Part shown: in pieces, positions 23,674 to 35,619 of the stretch
Position numbering within the stretch: the first letter of the stretch is position 1
Layout of the letters: each line of letters starts with the position of its first letter
Source: Dissophora ornata
Lineage: Eukaryota; Mortierellomycota; Mortierellomycetes; Mortierellales; Mortierellaceae
Length of the DNA stretch: 64,000 bases
NCBI GenBank assembly: GCA_025201705.1
Contig: MU616585.1
Span: 1-64,000 of the forward strand
Direction of reading: 5' to 3'
Notes under the pieces: model-generated
The model's database searches: none
Seen by the model: the letters and a program-made list of their open reading frames with translations, nothing else
What the model was told of the DNA's origin: nothing
Translations under genes and position numbers: made by a program

Positions 23674-25984
23674 TTAGCGGACATATTTTTCCAGCTCATC
23701 ACTTGACTCTAACATCCGGCTGAACATCTGGACGCCGGGCCGATGATTAGACTGGGCGAAACCCAAGAGCTCTTCTTCTGAGAGGCTATCTGACACGCCA
23801 ATGCCCAAGTGGATGAGAGACGGTAGCCCTGCCTTCAGCTCCTGCAAATCACGAAGATCTAGACCTGGGTTTTGGAGGATCGTGAACTTTTCAAGATCCA
23901 GTTGGCGCAGGTACGAGACGAGATTCTGTTTGGGCGACAACGACAAAGAACATGACAGGTGTGAGAAACATCACACGTATGTCTAGCTTAACTGAACAAA
24001 ACATTCAACATGTGCCACATGTGCTTACCACAGGTACCCACGTATCTGCCAACTTCGCTAGCCTGAGAATCTGCAAATTCTCAAATCGAATGACCAAACT
24101 TCGCAGGAAGCGAACCACCTGTGCTTCCCAAGCATCGTCCGCGTAGGGCCTAGGAAACTTGTCCATGTATTCTAGCTCATTCAAGTTGGCACAGGGGGTC
24201 CACAGATCTGTGAATAGATCCTGTGTCAGATTCCTGCAGTGCCACAGCTTTAAAACCCTTAGATTCGTGCACTTGACCAAAATTTCTTGCAGCGATTCGT
24301 TCATGACCAGTGGTACATGCTCCAGATGCAGCTCCTCCAGTTGTTTCAAGTGCAAGGATATGGAAGAAAATGTTCGCAGGGTGAAATTGGATCCAAAGAC
24401 AGTGAGCTTTTTCATCTGGTCACAGTTGAACATCACCGCCATCATGGTTTCATCCGAGATCTCGCCACAGTCCATGAGTCCAAGACTTTGAAGCCGCATC
24501 AGCGGGGATTCTGTTAGGGAATCTAAAGCTTCATCTGTGATGGAAAGACCGCCCAGGACCAGGTGCTCCAGCCCCGGCTGTGATTTCAATAATCGGCTGA
24601 TCAGCTGCGGGCGGATGCCGGTGCAGTTTCGAAACTCCATCGATGACAGGATTCCTAACGCTACTACAGGGCGCGTTGGCGTAGACGAATATCGGTCCAA
24701 TGTAAATGAGGAGCCATGGTTGAAGGTATGATGTGAGGACAAAGACGATTGGGAATGATCAGTGTCGGGTTGACTAGACGCGGATGAAGTGGATGGCGAA
24801 GACACGGCTGACGAGAAAGGCGGGAAGTAAGTCGTCAGCATAGAGGAAGAGGATCCACAGAGAGGACTTGTCGGCCTACCCATATCACTTGTTGTCCTGT
24901 ACATGGTGCTGGAAGGCGATGCAGGTGTTCCCACAATGCCTCTGCTATTCTGACCGCTGCTGTAATGGTCGTTTTGAGTGCAAGGGTACAGCCTTCTGTC
25001 CCTGGCAGAGTGGTATGATCGCTCCATGACTTGCACTGTTGCGTCAAGCAGTCCTGTACAGTCGACCAGGCTCCAGGAGCGGAGACGGGTACAAGCGGTC
25101 ACGATCTGCTCCACTACTGCATCTGTCATCCGCGGCGCCTCGATAACCAACTTCTCCAGGTTCAAACAAGTCTTACTGATCCAGCAGAGTGACTCATCTG
25201 TAAATGACTCGCCACGTACTTCAAGGACCTGAAGCTGAGAACAGTGCTGAAGGATCAAACTTAGCTCCGGGTCTCCCATGGAGGCTGGGCAGTCGACTAG
25301 CTGGAGTTCTGCCAATACAGACAGGCATGGTTCCAGGAAAACTAACGCTTCCAAGGGAACATGCATGTTGCCCAGAGTGAGCTGTCTTAGAGCCTTGGAG
25401 TTGCTCATGATAGAGAGCAGATAGTCCGAGAATGGCAACTGAACCTTCCGCAGATCCAGCGACCGAAACCCAATTTTGCAGGACCGGGCCAAAATCTCGA
25501 AATGATAGACGGAGAGCGCACTTGCCAAGTTGCCAAAGTCAATCCTCCGGATAAACTGCGCGCGATGATAGATTCTTTGGCCATGAAAGGGGATTCCATA
25601 TTCCTTGCGCTGTTGGAATGAGCGGTAGGGCGTGGGTACCATCGAAGGGAGGGAAGGTGCATGAGAGACAAGACGTGAGGAAGAGCGTGACTCGCGCATG
25701 GTGGCAGAGCGCCCAAGAACAGCTACGGCTGTCGTTGGTGTAGGGGTAGTAGTCGATGCAATGGGACCTGATAGATCCAATTCATGGCGAAGGGTATCGA
25801 GCAGCAGCCGAAAACTGTGGAGGGAGTGGCACAGAGGATACCGCCAAAGCAGAATCAATCCAGCTGCAGCCCAATCGGAATTGACTAAGCAACAGGCTCT
25901 CAGGTCAGACTGGTTCAGGAGGCCGAGGGAGAGAATTTGGTGGAGGATGTCTTGCGACGAGAGGGCGATTGTCACTGCATTCAT
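23674..25984 (-). CDS. F-box/LRR protein
   Basis: SCF ubiquitin-ligase substrate receptor-like protein. Exons 25984-24029 and 23925-23674 join in phase, about 735 aa. The N-terminal F-box is at residues 8-50 (SSQDILHQILSLGLLNQSDL then RACCLVNSDWAAAGLILLW). A long leucine-rich-repeat region with spacing typical of FBXL proteins follows: LRQLTLGNMHVPLEALVFLE, LQVLEVRGESFTDESLCWIS, LEHLVLGGLSITDEALDSL and LRVLKLWHCRNLTQDLFTDL. A Ser/Thr/Pro-rich insert (about residues 385-470) splits the LRR domain. I chose ATG 25984 because it precedes the F-box directly; a longer open frame to 26131 has no matching features. F-box/LRR families are greatly expanded in Mortierellaceae, so the substrate cannot be named. 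Confidence 0.88.
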
Positions 25985-26227
25985 TCTTGTGGACTGGAGG
26001 AGCAAAGGAGGAGAGCGTGAAGAGTGCAGAGGAAGCAGAGGCACGCAGGCGTGTTCTGATGGAGAGATGACATGGAAAGATGTGCTTGAGACAATAATAA
26101 AATTGTTAACACTGCACAGCCCAATCTGCACGTTGTCATAAGAAATTTACTTCATACATGAGCGAGCACGGTCAACTCAGGGATCCAGGGTTGTTGCGAG
26201 CATTGGCAAGCATGCCCTGGTCCGGAT

Positions 26228-27745
26228 TTATTGTGACGAGTTGTTTGGTGCGGAGGAAGTTGGAGTAGACGCTAAAGCTGAGGGGTGCTCAGCAATAAAC
26301 CCACGCTTCTTCGTGATGCCGTCGTAGATAGTCAGAGCCTGAGCAACCATTGACGAGGCATCGCTGGCATTTGCTGGTAGAATGAGCGTATTCGTCTCCT
26401 TGGCAAGCTGAGCAAACGCCTCAACATACTTGTCAGCAACAGTAAGTGACACGGCATGATGTCCTCCTGGTGTGTTTGTTATAGCCCCAGCGATGCGACG
26501 AATACCCTCAGCACTGGCCTGAGCACGAAGAAGGATAGCCTCAGCCTCACCAGTAGCTCTGTTAATTTGTTCCGCCTTGTCAGCCTCAGACTGAAGGATA
26601 GTGGATTGCTTGAGACCCTCAGCAACGTTGATGGCTGCCTGGCGGGAACCTGTCGAGGCGGTACGAAAAAAAATTGTCAGCTCGCACGTATTTCTGAATA
26701 TCACCGCCACAAAAATATGGCCTTTGCCGGGAGGCTACTGTACCTTCAGAATCCAGAATTTGAGCTCTCTTGGTACGTTCCGCAGAGACCTGTTGGTGCA
26801 TGCTCTCAACGACTTTGGCGGGAGGGTGAATATCGCGAATCTCGTAACGGAGGCACTGGATTCCCCAGTCTGCCGCTGCTGTATTGATGGCTTCAACAAT
26901 ATTGGCGTTCAAATGTGCACGCTCCGCTAAAGTGCGGTCTAGTGTCATTTGGCCAATCTCTGCGCGCATGGTCGTCTGCGCTAGCTGAGCAACTGAGAAC
27001 TCCGCATCCTCAACGCCATACGACGCCTTGTACGGATCCACGACCCTGAAGTAAAGTACACCATCCAAGTCCAACGTCACGTTGTCTAGAAGGCGACTAT
27101 TGGTCAGACTAAAGAGGCTTTTGACAATGATGGAAACTCTCGTGCTGCGCAATTGCAAGTAATACCTTGCGTGATAGCGCTCTGGCTTGGGATCTCGATA
27201 GCGACTTCCTTCAGACTCTTGACATACCTTACGCGATCCAAGAAGGGCATCAAGATCTGGAGGCCAGGTTCCAGGACGCGGGAGAACCTTCCCATGCGCT
27301 CAACGATCCATGCCTCTTGTTGTGGCACGAATTTGATCACCTATGTGGAGTGAGCACGCGAATGAGGAGAGAGAAACACGCAACGTCGCTTTCCTCCCGG
27401 CAAAGATAGTCTGAGAACCTACAGTGTTCATTGGAAGAGATTTCCTTGAACTGCCAATCCCTCCAGTCCAGTTTGAATAACCTCCATCGTCTCCATAGCG
27501 CGTGGCATACGATCGGTGCAGCACCAGTGCTAATGGCGCCGGCTTACTCTGTGGTGTCATTGGAAGGCATGACGTGGGAATCACCGAGTGTTAGGATTCT
27601 AACCGCGTTCTATTTCAATACCACAGTTCTGAATAACGATTCCAAGTTTCAAGTGTACCGTTCTTAAGATTTTGTTGCTTGCCCTGGCAGTAGTGGCTGT
27701 CAACAGCGAGATTTGCGGCCTCTGTGAGGCAATGACCCGAAGCAT
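26228..27745 (-). CDS. mitochondrial stomatin-like protein 2 (SPFH/slipin)
   Basis: STOML2-type scaffold of the inner mitochondrial membrane, a prohibitin relative that organises cardiolipin-rich domains. Exons: 27745-27659, 27548-27423, 27340-27166, 27085-26744 and 26649-26228, in phase, about 383 aa. The N terminus MLRVIASQRPQISLLTATTA is a typical Arg/Ser/Ala mitochondrial presequence and supports the start at 27745. The SPFH domain contains KFVPQQEAWIVERMGRFSRV, RYVKSLKEVAIEIPSQSAIT, DGVLYFRVVDPYKASYGVED, FSVAQLAQTTMRAEIGQM and WGIQCLRYEIRDIHPP. The C-terminal coiled-coil segment includes EGLKQSTILQSEADKAEQIN and RAQASAEGIRRIAGAI. It is divergent with RBM8A, and the two start codons are about 160 bp apart. 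Confidence 0.92.
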
Positions 27746-27905
27746 TATTATGGCTACTGTTCTTGAAGAAAGAGAGAAAGAGTGGTGGAGGAATGAATGA
27801 ATTGCCAAATTTTTTGAAATCCCAGGTGACGTTGCAATGACATGTGCTCCTTCACACACAAAACAAAACTCTCCTCCTGTTTCCCAACCACACCCACTGC
27901 ACACC
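27746..27905. promoter_or_regulatory. shared divergent promoter of STOML2 and RBM8A
   Basis: The 160 bp between the two start codons must hold both core promoters. The RBM8A side is pyrimidine-rich on the plus strand (ACTCTCCTCCTGTTTCCC) just before ATG, as is the STOML2 side on the minus strand (CTTTCTCTCTTTCTTCAAG). No TATA box stands out. Confidence 0.55.
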
Positions 27906-29072
27906 ATGACCGACAAGTACGCCATTGATCTCAGCGTCAAGCCCGGCGATGACCTGCAGGACGAGGATATGGCTGGTAATGACATCAGAATGAAATCTAA
28001 TTGAGCCGTTAGCGTAGTATACTGGTGCCTAGGTAGTCCACGGCCATTTACAGCGACTCTTCGGCCCTTTTGAAAGCATGCTCGAAAGAGTTATGCCAAG
28101 ACAGTGGCTAAGAATTGGAGAGATTATCTATTCATATTCAAGATGAGAAGCACAGGGAGCTTTAATAAGACTAAGGAGTCGCTCCAGAGAGATCGCGTGT
28201 AGGATCATGGATGTGATCCATCACATTCAATTGCAGGATCGCCACAAAGTGAACAGGAGCGATGGCAAAGAGGTGAACTAACCTAATATCCCCCGTTGTA
28301 GATGTCCCAGAGATCACTATCAAACGAAAAGGACGAGGTTTCCAGAGTGGAGGTACTACACAACATCTATTGGCAGGATTGCTAGCCATGATCGGTGTAC
28401 TAGGAATTGTGGACACTAAAATGAAGCTCTCCTCTGATCAGACCACAGGGGCGATGGCGTGCACAGCAGCGCCTTTGAGAAACTCAGTTCGATTGATGAC
28501 AATGCATCTGGGAGGGCTTTGAAGTGTAAGTTAGGACAGCATGTTTGGCATGTATTTCAACTCTTGCAAATATCTAACGCAACGCACCGTTGGCATGACC
28601 ATCCTACGTTACGTTATAGCCATTGAGGGTTGGATTGTTTTGATCACAGGAGTTCATGAAGAAGCAACCGAGGAGGATATTCAAGACAAATTTGGCGAAT
28701 TCGGAGAAATCAAGAACGTACATCTTAATCTGGATCGTCGTACAGGATACGTCAAGGTACTGATGAATGCAGTGGCAAATGATAAAGCTTCTGGCACGTC
28801 AATATGCATTACCAGTATGTTAAGTCTATCACCTCTTATTTCAAATGACCTAGGGATACGCATTGATTGAATATGAGAAGCTGACTGAGGCTGAAGCAGC
28901 CATTGCAGGCATGAATGGAGCAAAACTTTTAGACCAGACCTTGACTTGTGACTTTGCATTTGTAAAGCCCAATGCTGTTGACGATCGAGGACGTAAGGGG
29001 TTCACATCCCGCAGTAGAGGTGGCTATAATGGCCGCCGCACAGGTCGCTCCAGTAGTCCGGGCCGTCGTTAA
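27906..29072 (+). CDS. RBM8A: RBM8A/Y14, exon junction complex core
   Basis: Y14 pairs with MAGO in the exon junction complex deposited on spliced mRNA; it acts in the nucleus and cytoplasm in localisation and decay. Exons 27906-27975, 28302-28352, 28442-28525, 28620-28756 and 28854-29072 join in phase, about 186 aa. After the acidic N terminus ([20 protein letters not shown]) comes the conserved [13 protein letters not shown] patch, then the [42 protein letters not shown] (RNP2/RNP1 positions degenerate as is normal in Y14) and [20 protein letters not shown]. The tail is Arg/Ser/Gly-rich ([20 protein letters not shown]). The first intron is long for this window (326 bp). Presence of a full EJC component fits an intron-rich early-diverging fungus. 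Confidence 0.93.
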
Positions 29073-29385
29073 CTAATGCATAGAGTCAGTGATAGTGTGT
29101 ATGCCTCTCCGAGTACAGTGTTTGTCTCAAAAATGAGAACAAGACATGACACGCAAAGTAAAGATGCACGTTTGGTCATTGAACTTACAAATTTTGTTTG
29201 GTGGTTAAACCCCTATGATTATGGCATAAACTTGGCGGGCCATCACTGTTGTTGGATTTGCCACAGGCACACAGTCGCAATGTTCTCGGAACTGGCAATA
29301 TCCAGGAGCGCCAAACACTGATCCCTGGGGTATCGAGCACTCGTGTAGTACTCGTGCACTCCTACAACAGTGCTCCCTGAAGATT

Positions 29386-31814
29386 TCACCTACCAAGAGA
29401 AAAAAAAATGTGAGAATATGATGCTGTAAAAGGGAGCATGGCGACTGTTTTTTTTTGATTCACCAAGCACGTAACTATCGCAATCACCGCTTGCGGGCCA
29501 GCCTGTGAGCCTTGCGAATGACCCGTGGAGTCCTTAGCCGGACTGAGTAAGGCCGCGACTGCGTAGTCATGTATCGCCTGCTGTGCCTTTTGTTTGTCCC
29601 TGCCCATGGCATCTATTGACCGCTGTGATACTGTCCGTGCCAGGTGCGTCGAGGTATGCCAGATACTCCTCAATAGTTTCCGCTGTAAACAAGGGTGTCC
29701 TTGCCTCAAGATTACTAATTACGTCCGCCGCCTTCTGCTCTTCCAAGAGGCACCTGAAGATCACATATGGGCGGTAAAGGAACGATCTGCGGATACGCAT
29801 CGACCTTCTTTTCGTGGACAAAGGATCAACTCTTGCGACTGCCATGGTGTAGGCTTCGCCTGGGTTAATACCAATGACCACGGTATCTGCCAGTGGACAA
29901 ACATTTAATATGCTGAAACGCACCTCCACATTTTTCCAGCATCTTTGATCATGACTTCCAGTTGATGGTACTTTAGAGACTTCAATCGTCCCTGGGTTGG
30001 ACGTTGGATCAGATGTGGAGCCGGGTGGGATGATGAGGTAGTTACATCCTGGCCTGCAGGTAGAGGCTGAAGAGTCAAGAGCCGCTGTTGTGTTGAAGTT
30101 TCCCGCGTGTCGGAGACAGGCCCCTGATGCGATCCTCTTACTAAGATCTCCCGCTACTGCTAGACCTATACTTTTCTGAATGACCCCGCCGCTCTCAAGA
30201 AATGCGTCGAGTTCCTAGTCCGCATTGAGGTCCCAAAACAAAGCTTCGTTATCGTCTTCACCGTCGCCTCCTTAATCACCCTTGGAGCTTTAGTATGACA
30301 GAGAAGTGGATCTGCGCCGCGCTGTCGTCCTATCGTGCGCAAGGAGACGTATCATGAGGCGGTTCATGCAAATAGCATCCCTAAAGCGTAGATTTTGTGT
30401 GGCGCTGCTTGCCGCCTTCTTGTAGTACCCCTCGAGCCGCTACACCGAGTCCAGTCTAAACAGCAGCTTCTCGATGTGGTTCCCTTTCTTGCAGATGACC
30501 TTCGTTTCCTCAGCTGAGGAAGCTGTGACTCCTGGCACTCGAGATATAATCGGCTTTGTTTCGGTGTTGAAGAAGAATATGTAAACAAGGTCCGCCTCTA
30601 ACAGGAACACAAAGTTAGGCGCAAACCTGACCTTAGAAAATACAAACTTGCGACGCCGAAAATTCTTAAATAAGTGTCGACTTCTTCGGGGCGTTCCACG
30701 TTCTCTGGAAACTAAAGAATCGTCAATGATGAATGACTGAGTCAATTACTCTGAACACGGACCAACACTTGCGTCCTGCTTTATGCTATTACTTTTGTAT
30801 GCACCCGAACTTCATTGTACACACATTACTGTAGCAGCCAGTATTGAAACTGTTGAAAGGGAGAGATCTGGTTGTTATTGACGAAAAGGGGCAATCCGAA
30901 GAGTGCCTTGTAGCTTTCAAAGGCGTGTTGTGCATAAGGGAATGCGGTTGTGGTTGCGGTTGTGGTTGTTGTTGTGGGGCAGTAGGAGCGACAATCGACA
31001 TGTTCCGAGTTCCCATAGCGCGTATGGGAGTATTCATCGCCCGAGCGACCTGAGACTACCGCCTTTGTTGGCCACTGCAGAAGAACGTGTTGAGCGCAAA
31101 GTAAAAGGCCTCATTATCAAGAATATCATGAAAGTCAGCCGTGCGCTGCGTGTTGTCCGCTGTTATATTCGGTGAAGCAACCAGCCGGGCGACTTTTAGT
31201 GCAATGGTTTCATCTGGATATTGTTAACACTCTACAGCGTGGGTCTTGGTGAGATACAATTTGAGAAGGCGGCGATCCACAGCAGTTGCATGGGTGAGAT
31301 GCGGGTTTGAGGGATCCACTTCCTTTGTTTTCTTTGGTGGGGCTCTCCTCGCTCTATTCTTCTACTTCCGCACGACTTTCTCGCAGTTTTTGGTGCCTGG
31401 ACCTGCCAGTGGCTATAGGCGCTAGCCGGGTCTAGCACCCAGAATGTCAATCGAGTTTGGGGCGAGGATTGGTTTTTTGTCCGAAAATATAGACTGGAAC
31501 TAGCTGCGCTTCGGACTCCTCACATCGTAGATACTCATACAGGGGTGTTAGTTGACTTTCGCTATTCAGCTTGCAAGAATGAGACTCTATTGCGCTTAGG
31601 TTACCTTCCATTCGCATGTTGCCTTGCAACCACAAAGCCCAACTCCTTGTTGTTCAGAACAATAGAACCGCATCATATTATTATTATTATTTGAATCAAA
31701 CATCAGCATGTCCTGGCCAGTGGCGTCGTCTCCTACTTGGTGATGAAGCGTGTCTTCTCTCAGGCCCAAAAATATTCCCTCCGAAGGCTTGAATCGGCTT
31801 GGATCAAAAGGCAC
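29386..31814 (-). pseudogene. Fanzor relic 2, RuvC-I aspartate replaced by asparagine
   Basis: Minus-strand blocks attributable to the Fanzor family. The clearest (29567-29929) has VVIGINPGEAYTMAVARVDP, in the position of the family's GIDPGE RuvC-I motif but with Asp changed to Asn. It is followed by RSFLYRPYVIFRCLLEEQKA and ISNLEARTPLFTAETIEEYL, both matching the helical region that follows RuvC-I in Mortierella Fanzors (recalled family pattern, not searched). A frameshifted continuation (29386-29640) has DKQKAQQAIHDYAVAALLSP. Upstream, 30440-30745 has RFAPNFVFLLEADLVYIFFF. The blocks at 31447-31635 and 31596-31814 (ATGQDMLMFD, LYEYLRCEESEAQLVPVYIF) lie on the same strand and may be the N-terminal part; that attribution is weak. 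Stops and frameshifts throughout; no zinc ribbon or RuvC-III is visible. Confidence 0.6.
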
Positions 31815-32029
31815 TACACCGGTAGCAGCTATTTAAACCTCGAGCGTCAGGCGGAGATCAGGGTTGTGCGGCCTTTTGTATTTTACACATGAGTCTTTGC
31901 GAAGTCCGTTGGCTACAACCGACTTGAATCCCATGGCATTCAAATTCACTTCCTGGCCCTGCAGCTTGCCGCTCGCGAAATCTTTCATTCGATATGAGCC
32001 TTCTGCTTCTGTACAGATGGAGCACTGTC

Positions 32030-32102
32030 GATGTGGATGGTACATTGTTTTTTTTTTTTTTTTGACTAACAAGGACCCCCAGGGATGTGGATGGTACATT
32101 GT
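32030..32102. repeat. 19-bp direct repeat flanking a poly-T insertion
   Basis: The perfect 19-mer GATGTGGATGGTACATTGT occurs at 32030-32048 and again at 32084-32102. Between them are a run of about 15 T and the short sequence GACTAACAAGGACCCCCAGG. A target-site-like duplication abutting a homopolymer is the signature of a retroposed, severely 5'-truncated insert in minus orientation. Confidence 0.6.
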
Positions 32103-33104
32103 GCCAGTGCGAATCGTTGGCCAATTGCGCAGCCACCACATGGCTCACCTCCAAATTATCCAAATATATCAATATCGACAAGCTTGTTCTTATATCTATG
32201 TAGCTGGATTGAGACCACACTTCTTACCAGCTTGGTAAAAGTCTCTGATACCCATATTGGTGGCTGTGTGGTAAAAGTTTTATAATACTTGTACTGCGGG
32301 GTGCCTGCATTGAATCCGTGTGGATTTTGCGAGCATGAAACTATCAGTGGCCTTCTTAGCACACAAACCCATGTGGGCCTATGCAGGGACAGCTACAATG
32401 TTAGCCGTCGCGCTTGAACATATGAATACCATGCAGCCATCTCAAAGAAAGGTATCTACCCTAAAGTCGAGCAGCACTTCAAACGACCGTGAGTTTAGGA
32501 AAGCATCTAACTTGGTGTGTCCAGATGGCAGCCACACCTTCTCTTGCGTGGCGCGACCAGCACCAATGACCTCGCCGTGCGTAAAAACCGACGGACAGGG
32601 CACGAGTTTCCGCGATAATAGGATGCCATTGTGCGATGTCAAGGCCCTTCTCCTCCAGGGCCAGGAGGATGGCGGTATTCAGGCGAACACTCTTCCCTTG
32701 CTGCGCCTGCAGACCAAGTCGCTGACCTCGGGCTTTGCAACAGTATTGTCTACTGTTTCATAGTCAGTATATCCACAGCGCCTCTATTAATCACCCCTCT
32801 ATTAACCGCACCTCTGCAACATATAAATACCCCCTCCTCTTCTGTACAATAAACGGCACTCATTCCTGCCTATTCCCCAGATCCTTGCCTCCTCCACTGA
32901 CTTCCTCTGTTACTGTTACAGGATTAACTCAAACACGCAAATTTCGTCCGCCCAGGACTTGTCGACGAAGACCCTGATTGTCAAGTCCACTTTTCTGGAG
33001 CTCGTACTGGTCGCCATCTTACCACCAAACACGCTTTCGGTCAAGGAGCGAGACTCCCGCGATGCCCTGCTGCCTAGCTCGCCACTATGTAAAACGATGA
33101 AGTA
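32103..33104. other. gene-poor region with weak coding-like pieces
   Basis: No gene can be asserted. A plus ORF at 32320-32763 has no family feature. A TATA-like TATAAATA lies at about 32822-32830, followed by a pyrimidine-rich leader and, after a possible acceptor (TTACAG near 32921), a short open stretch ISSAQDLSTKTLIVKSTFLE, LVLVAILPPNTLSVKERD ending at a stop near 33104. This could be a small single-intron gene or element debris. Confidence 0.3.
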
Positions 33105-33250
33105 AATCAACACATCAACACTATCAACACTATCAACACTATCAACACTATCAACACTACATACTAATCAACACTATCAACACAATCAACACTACATACT
33201 AATTAACACCATCAATCAATCAAAACCATCAACACCATACTAAATCAACA
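33105..33250. repeat. tandem repeat, 9-bp unit CAACACTAT
   Basis: A short-unit tandem array (CAACACTAT and variants such as CAACACTACATACTAAT and CAACACCAT). The first five or six units are nearly perfect and the rest degenerate to the right. No spacers of uniform length, so not a CRISPR-like array. Confidence 0.8.
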
Positions 33251-33540
33251 CCATGCTAAAAGGGAGGAAGGTAGGGAAGGTGAGCGGTGAACGGTAATAA
33301 TGAAAGAAAAAGGAAAAAAAAAGAATGGGCCCAGGAAATGAGGAGGTGAGAGAAGCAGAAGGTGATGGCGAGAACACCAGACAACGGTTATATGCAAAGA
33401 AAATGAAAAAGAGCATCAAGGGAATTGAAAGAAGAGGAGGGTGCGCATTTGAAAGGAAAGGCAAACACGAGAATACAACGCAGGGCCTCTGGTCAAACAG
33501 AGGAAGAAGAAAATAATGAAGACAGGACCACAAGTGAGCC
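33251..33540. repeat. purine-rich low-complexity segment
   Basis: Plus strand dominated by AAGG, GAAA and GAGG words, with no recognisable gene. ORFs on both strands are low-complexity artefacts. Confidence 0.5.
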
Positions 33541-33547
33541 CCGGCCC

Positions 33548-33785
33548 GCACGGATGATCTGCTTGAAACGGATAACAATCCGTCAGGCACGGATGATACG
33601 GAATGATGAATGTTTTATCCGATCCGATTGCTAACAGATCGGATTGCTTCACGGATTCAGGAGTCCACGGATTCGGATGATAACTGTTCATCCGAAATAA
33701 GAGACGGATTGGATACGGATGTCCCTTTATTCCACGGATCGAATACGGATGGTAGCCATATCCGATCCGTTGATCCGTTGAAGAA
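33548..33785. repeat. cluster of CGGAT/ATCCG words
   Basis: Roughly twenty copies of CGGAT or its complement ATCCG in both orientations within about 240 bp, including the palindrome-like ATCCGATCCG and ATCGGAT. No reading frame is conserved across it. It sits directly next to a retrotransposon gag-like fragment. Confidence 0.65.
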
Positions 33786-33812
33786 CGCTAGACAGGGTCA
33801 TGCTACATGGTC

Positions 33813-34240
33813 ATGGGGACGCGACACCTACTTGGAGACTGTTGGTTCTGGCCAACGCTCGACAGTAGCTCGGACATGCGATCCATTTTCGCGTCCAAGG
33901 CCGCGATTCTCTCCTCCAAGTTCAAGTGCGCCCCTCCCCAGGATGACGGCGGCGTTATTGAACCTCCAGTCGTTGATTCCAGACCGTCTTCTACTTTGTC
34001 GCCTTGGTGGATCGAATTATTCTCCTTCGATTCGTCTTGTTTTGCAACAGGATCAAGTGTGGAAGGCTCGGTTGGGAGTGAGTTGGTTTAATGAATAAAG
34101 ACTACCGTAATATAGGGTACTTGGTATGTGCTTTATATAGGTGTTTGTGATAAGGGTGGGCGTAGAGGCATGTAATAGGGGCGGTGGTTAGGGGCGATGG
34201 ATAGGGGTGGGATTAGGTCTTATGCTGTGAAGCATAATTG
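33813..34240 (-). mobile_element. retrotransposon fragment: LTR-like promoter and start of gag
   Basis: On the minus strand, a GC-box-like CCCCTA-rich stretch (34240-34145) is followed by TATATAAAGC (34142-34133), then a leader and an open frame (about 34085-33815) encoding an acidic, coiled-coil-like N terminus: KQDESKENNSIHQGDKVEDG, then LNLEERIAALDAKMDRMSEL. This pattern resembles the gag start of fungal Ty3/Gypsy elements. The frame stops at about 33813 and no capsid or zinc knuckle follows. No second LTR is seen. Confidence 0.4.
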
Positions 34241-34828
34241 TTTGCATGTTTCCCATCGGGACCAACATTTTTTCCGAACCAATTCTCGTTTTCCTCCACC
34301 TTCTCTTCCTCCTCAAACGCCTCAAAACCATCGAGTTGATACTCTTCATCTCTTTCACGCCATCGCTTCATATAGGCTCGTCTCTGTGCCGGGGTGACCG
34401 TGTAGTAAATCTCGTCGGGGAAAACATCATCCTGAACCATGAACTGTGGTAAGAAATGAAAATCCTCGGCTTCAATCACATGACCTAGCCGAGTCTTTTG
34501 CCAAACATAATACCATGTCGAATCCGCCGCACTGAACGCAGTGTTGATCATCGCTATCAAAATGGAAAGGAATTTTTACAGAACGGAAAAGAAAAAAAAT
34601 TATCATATCTGCGCACACCGACGATATACCGTTGACTATCAATTCGCGCTCTGTTACTTCATCTCTTTTTTTTTCTTACCGATCAGGACGTTGACCATGA
34701 CAATGACATTGAAGAACAGAAAGAGGAGCATCATGAAATGGAAAGCCCAATTTCCTCCACTGAATTCGGTGCTGATCGGGTCAAATCTTCCAGCCTTTGG
34801 TGATAGACAAATTGCACCCAAAAAAAAA

Positions 34829-34860
<32 letters not shown>

Positions 34861-35551
34861 AGAAAAAAGAAAAAAGAAAAAACTTTGATGTTAACGGAGA
34901 ATCCCAGTTCCATCTACAAGAATACTTACCATCCAAAATACAAAGGACAACTTACGATGAAGAAAAAAGTCGAAGTGAGAGCCATAAAGAAGTTGCTTGG
35001 AAACTCAGTCGTGGGATCCTCGCAAAATCCGTAGAGCTTGCACCCTCGCAGCATGTGAAGGATGGCCGTTGTAATCGCCAGGTTTCCAAGCACGAAAATC
35101 ACGAAGAACGCTCGAGTTTCGGCAATGATTTGGGTGGCAATAGTAAGAAACCTGCACATCGCCTTGTTGACACGAAGCTCGAAAAACTTCAAAACCCAAA
35201 TTGACAAAGTTCACAATAGATTGGTGGGAAGGGGTGGTTATTTTTTTTTTAGTTCGGACAGCGCGTTTTGGAACACATATTGTGATGATCGCAATAAAAA
35301 ATTGTCGTTGACTTACAAGTTGAATGGCAATAAGTGGCACAACGAAGCTGAAAATCGAGATCGAGTAATCACCAAGACCCACAGGAAATTTCGTCGGATA
35401 CGACTGGCTGCGTATAAAGGGGTTACAGAATTGAACCAATGGTGAAAGAACCACAGCAATGTCTATGAAAGTAAAAATTGTTCTGACAAAAAACAAAACG
35501 AAATGTTGCAAAGATTCCAAGAATTGGCTACGTTAGTACCCCCTCCCCCTC

Positions 35552-35619
<68 letters not shown>

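Noticed and set aside
24159..24491. Plus-strand ORFs across 24.1-26.1 kb
   Set aside because: Shadows of the F-box/LRR coding strand.
33105..33250. Possible CRISPR-like array
   Set aside because: It is a 9-bp head-to-tail tandem repeat without unique spacers, in a eukaryotic genome.
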